From positions 1-64,000 of the forward strand of contig CAYTWB010000002.1 in NCBI GenBank assembly GCA_964441945.1: a DNA stretch of 64,000 nucleotides. The letters run 5' to 3'. The notes under the pieces are model-generated. The model did no database searches. It was not told the origin of the DNA and saw only the letters and a program-made list of their open reading frames with translations. This document shows, in pieces, positions 61,797-64,000 of the stretch (position 1 is the stretch's first letter; each line of letters opens with the position of its first letter). The stretch comes from JADGQM01 sp964441945 (GTDB lineage Bacteria > Desulfobacterota > Syntrophobacteria > Syntrophobacterales > Syntrophobacteraceae). The translations under genes and the position numbers were made by a program.

Positions 61797-63362
61797 ATGA
61801 TTATTAGACGGGTTGAGCTTCCGGACTCGATCCGGGCAGCCCATAGGGAGTATGGAGTGATGAAAATTGATGAATTCCCGCCGGAGATGCAGCCTTATGT
61901 GATTCCCAAACAGGGCGGCAGATATGTCTATCAATGCATCCACTGCAGGGGAACCTATGGAATAGAGAAACTGCTTTATGTTTGCCCGGAGTGCAAGAGT
62001 GTGCTCATGATCAAAGACGAGGTATGGGAGCGCCTGCGATCCATTCCCGGCCCGTTGTGGCGAAGGATTTTCGACTATCGCAGAATGCTTAACCTGCCGG
62101 CAATCAAGGGGATCTATCGCTACCATGAACTCATTGGCTCGGTCATTCCCCTGGAAACCGTCATCTACCTCGGGGAGGGTCACACCCCGGTTGTGGCCGC
62201 GAATGAAAACCTTGCCCGCTGGGCCGGCATACCGTTTTATTTCAAGAACGACGGTCAAAACCCCAGCGCATCCTTCAAAGACCGTGGTATGGCGAGTGCC
62301 TTCAGCTATCTCAACACCCTGATCAAGAACCACGGCCTCTCGGATGTTCTGGCGATTTGTGCTTCAACGGGGGATACTTCCGCTGCAGCGGCGCTGTATG
62401 CTTCCTATCTGCCCGGAGGGGTGAAGTCGGCCGTGCTTCTGCCTCACGGCAAAGTCACTCCGCAACAACTGGGGCAGCCCCTTGGCAGCGGGGCCAAGGT
62501 GATAGAGATTCCCGGTGTATTCGATGATTGTATGAAGGTTGTGGAATACCTTTCGGAAAACTTTGTCGTGGCGTTGATGAATTCGAAGAACGCATGGCGC
62601 ATCCTGGGGCAGGAATCGTACAGCTACGAAATTGCTCAGGCATTTGATTTCGATGTGAGCGACCTTGTTGTGGTGTTGCCGATCGGGAATGCCGGAAACA
62701 TAACGGCCGTTATCCAGGGCTTCTTGAAGCTTCATGACCTGGGAATCATCACAGCACTGCCGATGATCATCGGAGTTCAGTCCGAGCACGCGAATCCGGT
62801 TTTTCTTTACTATCTTGAACCCTTGACGCGGCTTCGGCAATTTCGTCCGGTGCTCGTGCGGCCGAGTGTGGCCCAGGCGGCGATGATCGGAAACCCGGTT
62901 TCCATGCCGCGGGTCATTCACCTGGTAGAGCAATATCGCGAGCTGGCTGGAGCGGATGCCGTCCAGGTGGTTGAGGTGAGCGAACAGGAGATCATGGACG
63001 GCATGCTCTCGGCCAATCGCAATGGCCATATTGCCTGCACTCAGGGGGGTGAGTCCCTTGCCGGCATTCGGCGAGCCGTTCAGGAGAAAAAGGTGCCCGA
63101 AGATCGAGTGGCCGTCCTGGATGCGACGGCACACGCCCTCAAGTTTGCGACTTTTCAAGAAAAGTATTTCAGCGACAACTTCGAACCGGAATTCGAGGTT
63201 GCGCCTAGACCGGAACTCCGAAACGCCCCCCACTTGATTGTTCCCCCTGATGATGTGCCGGCACCGGGTCGAGGGGAGCAGCTTCAGGCTGAGGCGTTTC
63301 AAAGATTCGTTGCATTTGCCGCCGATGCGATAGCGGACATGCTTGAGCTGAAGCGCCACTAA
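61797..63362 (+). CDS. thrC: Threonine synthase
   Basis: A PLP enzyme that converts O-phosphohomoserine to threonine. The 521-residue protein has an N-terminal zinc-ribbon-like pair of cysteine motifs (CIHC and CPEC, about 43-66), the PLP-Lys motif NPSASFKDRGMASAF near residue 157, CASTGDTSAAAALYA near 189 and the glycine-rich PIGNAGNITAV loop. Length is on the high side. The ATG at 61860 (MKIDEFPPEM) is an alternative start; neither has a good Shine-Dalgarno. A divergent threonine-synthase-like PLP enzyme cannot be excluded. Confidence 0.88.
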   Translation: MIIRRVELPDSIRAAHREYGVMKIDEFPPEMQPYVIPKQGGRYVYQCIHCRGTYGIEKLLYVCPECKSVLMIKDEVWERLRSIPGPLWRRIFDYRRMLNLPAIKGIYRYHELIGSVIPLETVIYLGEGHTPVVAANENLARWAGIPFYFKNDGQNPSASFKDRGMASAFSYLNTLIKNHGLSDVLAICASTGDTSAAAALYASYLPGGVKSAVLLPHGKVTPQQLGQPLGSGAKVIEIPGVFDDCMKVVEYLSENFVVALMNSKNAWRILGQESYSYEIAQAFDFDVSDLVVVLPIGNAGNITAVIQGFLKLHDLGIITALPMIIGVQSEHANPVFLYYLEPLTRLRQFRPVLVRPSVAQAAMIGNPVSMPRVIHLVEQYRELAGADAVQVVEVSEQEIMDGMLSANRNGHIACTQGGESLAGIRRAVQEKKVPEDRVAVLDATAHALKFATFQEKYFSDNFEPEFEVAPRPELRNAPHLIVPPDDVPAPGRGEQLQAEAFQRFVAFAADAIADMLELKRH

Positions 63363-63421
63363 TCCCTGTGGCCCGACTGGCGCGGTTCGTTCTATCTTGG
63401 GAGATGACAGGAGAAGAGACA

Positions 63422-63979
63422 ATGGCCAATATCTTGCCGTACAACAATATTCATCCGAAGCTTGAAGAGGAGGTGTTCATTGCCCCGGGAGCCTGGGTCA
63501 TCGGGGATGTGGTGATCGGAAAGCGGAGCAGCGTCTGGTTCAACAGCGTGGTCCGGGGCGATGAGCACTATATCCGGATCGGCTGTGAGACCAATGTTCA
63601 GGACAGCGCTGTCCTGCACGGCACACCGGTCGACTTTCCCCTTGAAATCGGTGATCGCGTCACCATTGGTCATGGGGCGATCGTTCACGGCTGCATTGTC
63701 GAAGATGAATGTATGATCGGTATGGGCGCTATCGTCATGGACGGGGCGAAGATCGGGAAGGGGTCACTGGTTGCGGCCGGGGCCCTGGTCACTCCGGGTT
63801 TCGTGATCCCGCCGGGGTCACTGGTCATGGGCTCTCCGGGAAAGATCATCAAGACTCTCGACGAGGCGGAACAGAAACGCATGCTGCGAAGTGTCGGCAA
63901 TTATCAAATTCTCATCTCCGAATACCGCAAAGTGTTCCCATTTCCGGAAGACATAAAAGTGAAAGGCTTTCTGGGGTAG
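63422..63979 (+). CDS. Gamma-carbonic-anhydrase-like hexapeptide protein
   Basis: A 185-residue left-handed beta-helix protein of the gamma-CA/YrdA group. The sequence shows the conserved Arg in VVRGDEHYIRIG (about 41-52), QDSAVLHG, and the zinc-site histidines in GHGAIVHGCIVEDECMIGMGAIVMDGAKIG (about 82-111), then a C-terminal helix. Function in the family ranges from carbonic anhydrase to unknown acyl-binding roles. The ATG at 63422 follows CAGGAGAAGAGACA; it is 59 bases downstream of thrC. Confidence 0.9.
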   Translation: MANILPYNNIHPKLEEEVFIAPGAWVIGDVVIGKRSSVWFNSVVRGDEHYIRIGCETNVQDSAVLHGTPVDFPLEIGDRVTIGHGAIVHGCIVEDECMIGMGAIVMDGAKIGKGSLVAAGALVTPGFVIPPGSLVMGSPGKIIKTLDEAEQKRMLRSVGNYQILISEYRKVFPFPEDIKVKGFLG

Positions 63980-64000
63980 CGGTAACTCTGAAGTGACGAG

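Noticed and set aside
1..64000. CRISPR arrays, rRNA genes, prophage or conjugation modules.
   Set aside because: I saw no regularly spaced direct repeats, rRNA segments, phage structural genes, integrases or transfer genes. The NHL coding repeats at 53.5-54.6 kb are the only long tandem repeats.

Overview
The window looks like a piece of a chromosome of an anaerobic Desulfobacterota (deltaproteobacterial, Syntrophobacter- or Desulfo-like) bacterium of moderately high GC. This is inferred from gene content, not proven: a tungsten-type aldehyde:ferredoxin oxidoreductase, LivFGHMK-type uptake, PAS/sigma-54 regulators, a B12-binding radical SAM protein, and a long ribosome/tRNA maturation operon read with bacterial start signals.

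Layout. 1-8.1 kb: the end of a tRNA-Gly gene, then a leftward housekeeping operon ffh-rpsP-khpA-rimM-trmD-(RNA methyltransferase)-rplS-rnhB-yraN-rsmI-murI-hisB. 8.2-11 kb: a cold-shock gene with a strong sigma-70 promoter and terminator, corA, and a secreted Ala/Lys/Pro-rich protein. 11-18 kb: leftward gdhA and a TetR-controlled MacAB/TolC-like efflux operon with a visible operator. 18.2-28.6 kb: a PAS-AAA+-HTH sigma-54 activator, three copies of an 18-bp inverted repeat, a textbook -24/-12 promoter, then a class III aminotransferase, a small unknown protein, a LivKHMGF transporter and an aldehyde:ferredoxin oxidoreductase. These read as one regulated unit for uptake, deamination and aldehyde oxidation of an amino compound. 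28.7-31.1 kb: a flavin-binding protein, a DMT exporter, and a DUF4160/DUF2442-XRE toxin-antitoxin-like pair with its own palindromic operator. 31.2-37.1 kb: an odd ABC transporter in which a permease is fused to three tandem substrate-binding domains (1251 aa), next to its ATPase and a STAS-domain fusion protein.

37.4-49 kb is accessory and scarred: a second DMT exporter, a glycosyltransferase, a membrane/spermidine-synthase-like protein that may need a -1 frameshift at its start, two RRM proteins, a second cold-shock gene, a radical SAM protein, a truncated RNA helicase, an IS91-type transposase relic, a broken copy of the start of gnd, a secreted repeat protein and a decayed copy of that protein's 3' end. 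49.4-52.7 kb: an oxidative pentose-phosphate operon gnd-zwf-pgl. 52.8-58.6 kb: a rearrangement junction that joins a headless sigma-54 activator to an NHL-repeat protein, small non-autonomous repeat elements, and secreted proteins including a transglutaminase-like one. 58.8-64 kb: acs, a CBS-domain protein, thrC and a gamma-carbonic-anhydrase-like protein.

The most notable items are the sigma-54 circuit with its three repeated activator sites, the permease/three-binding-domain fusion beside the STAS protein, the slippery heptamer at 39.77 kb, and the recombination scars around gnd.
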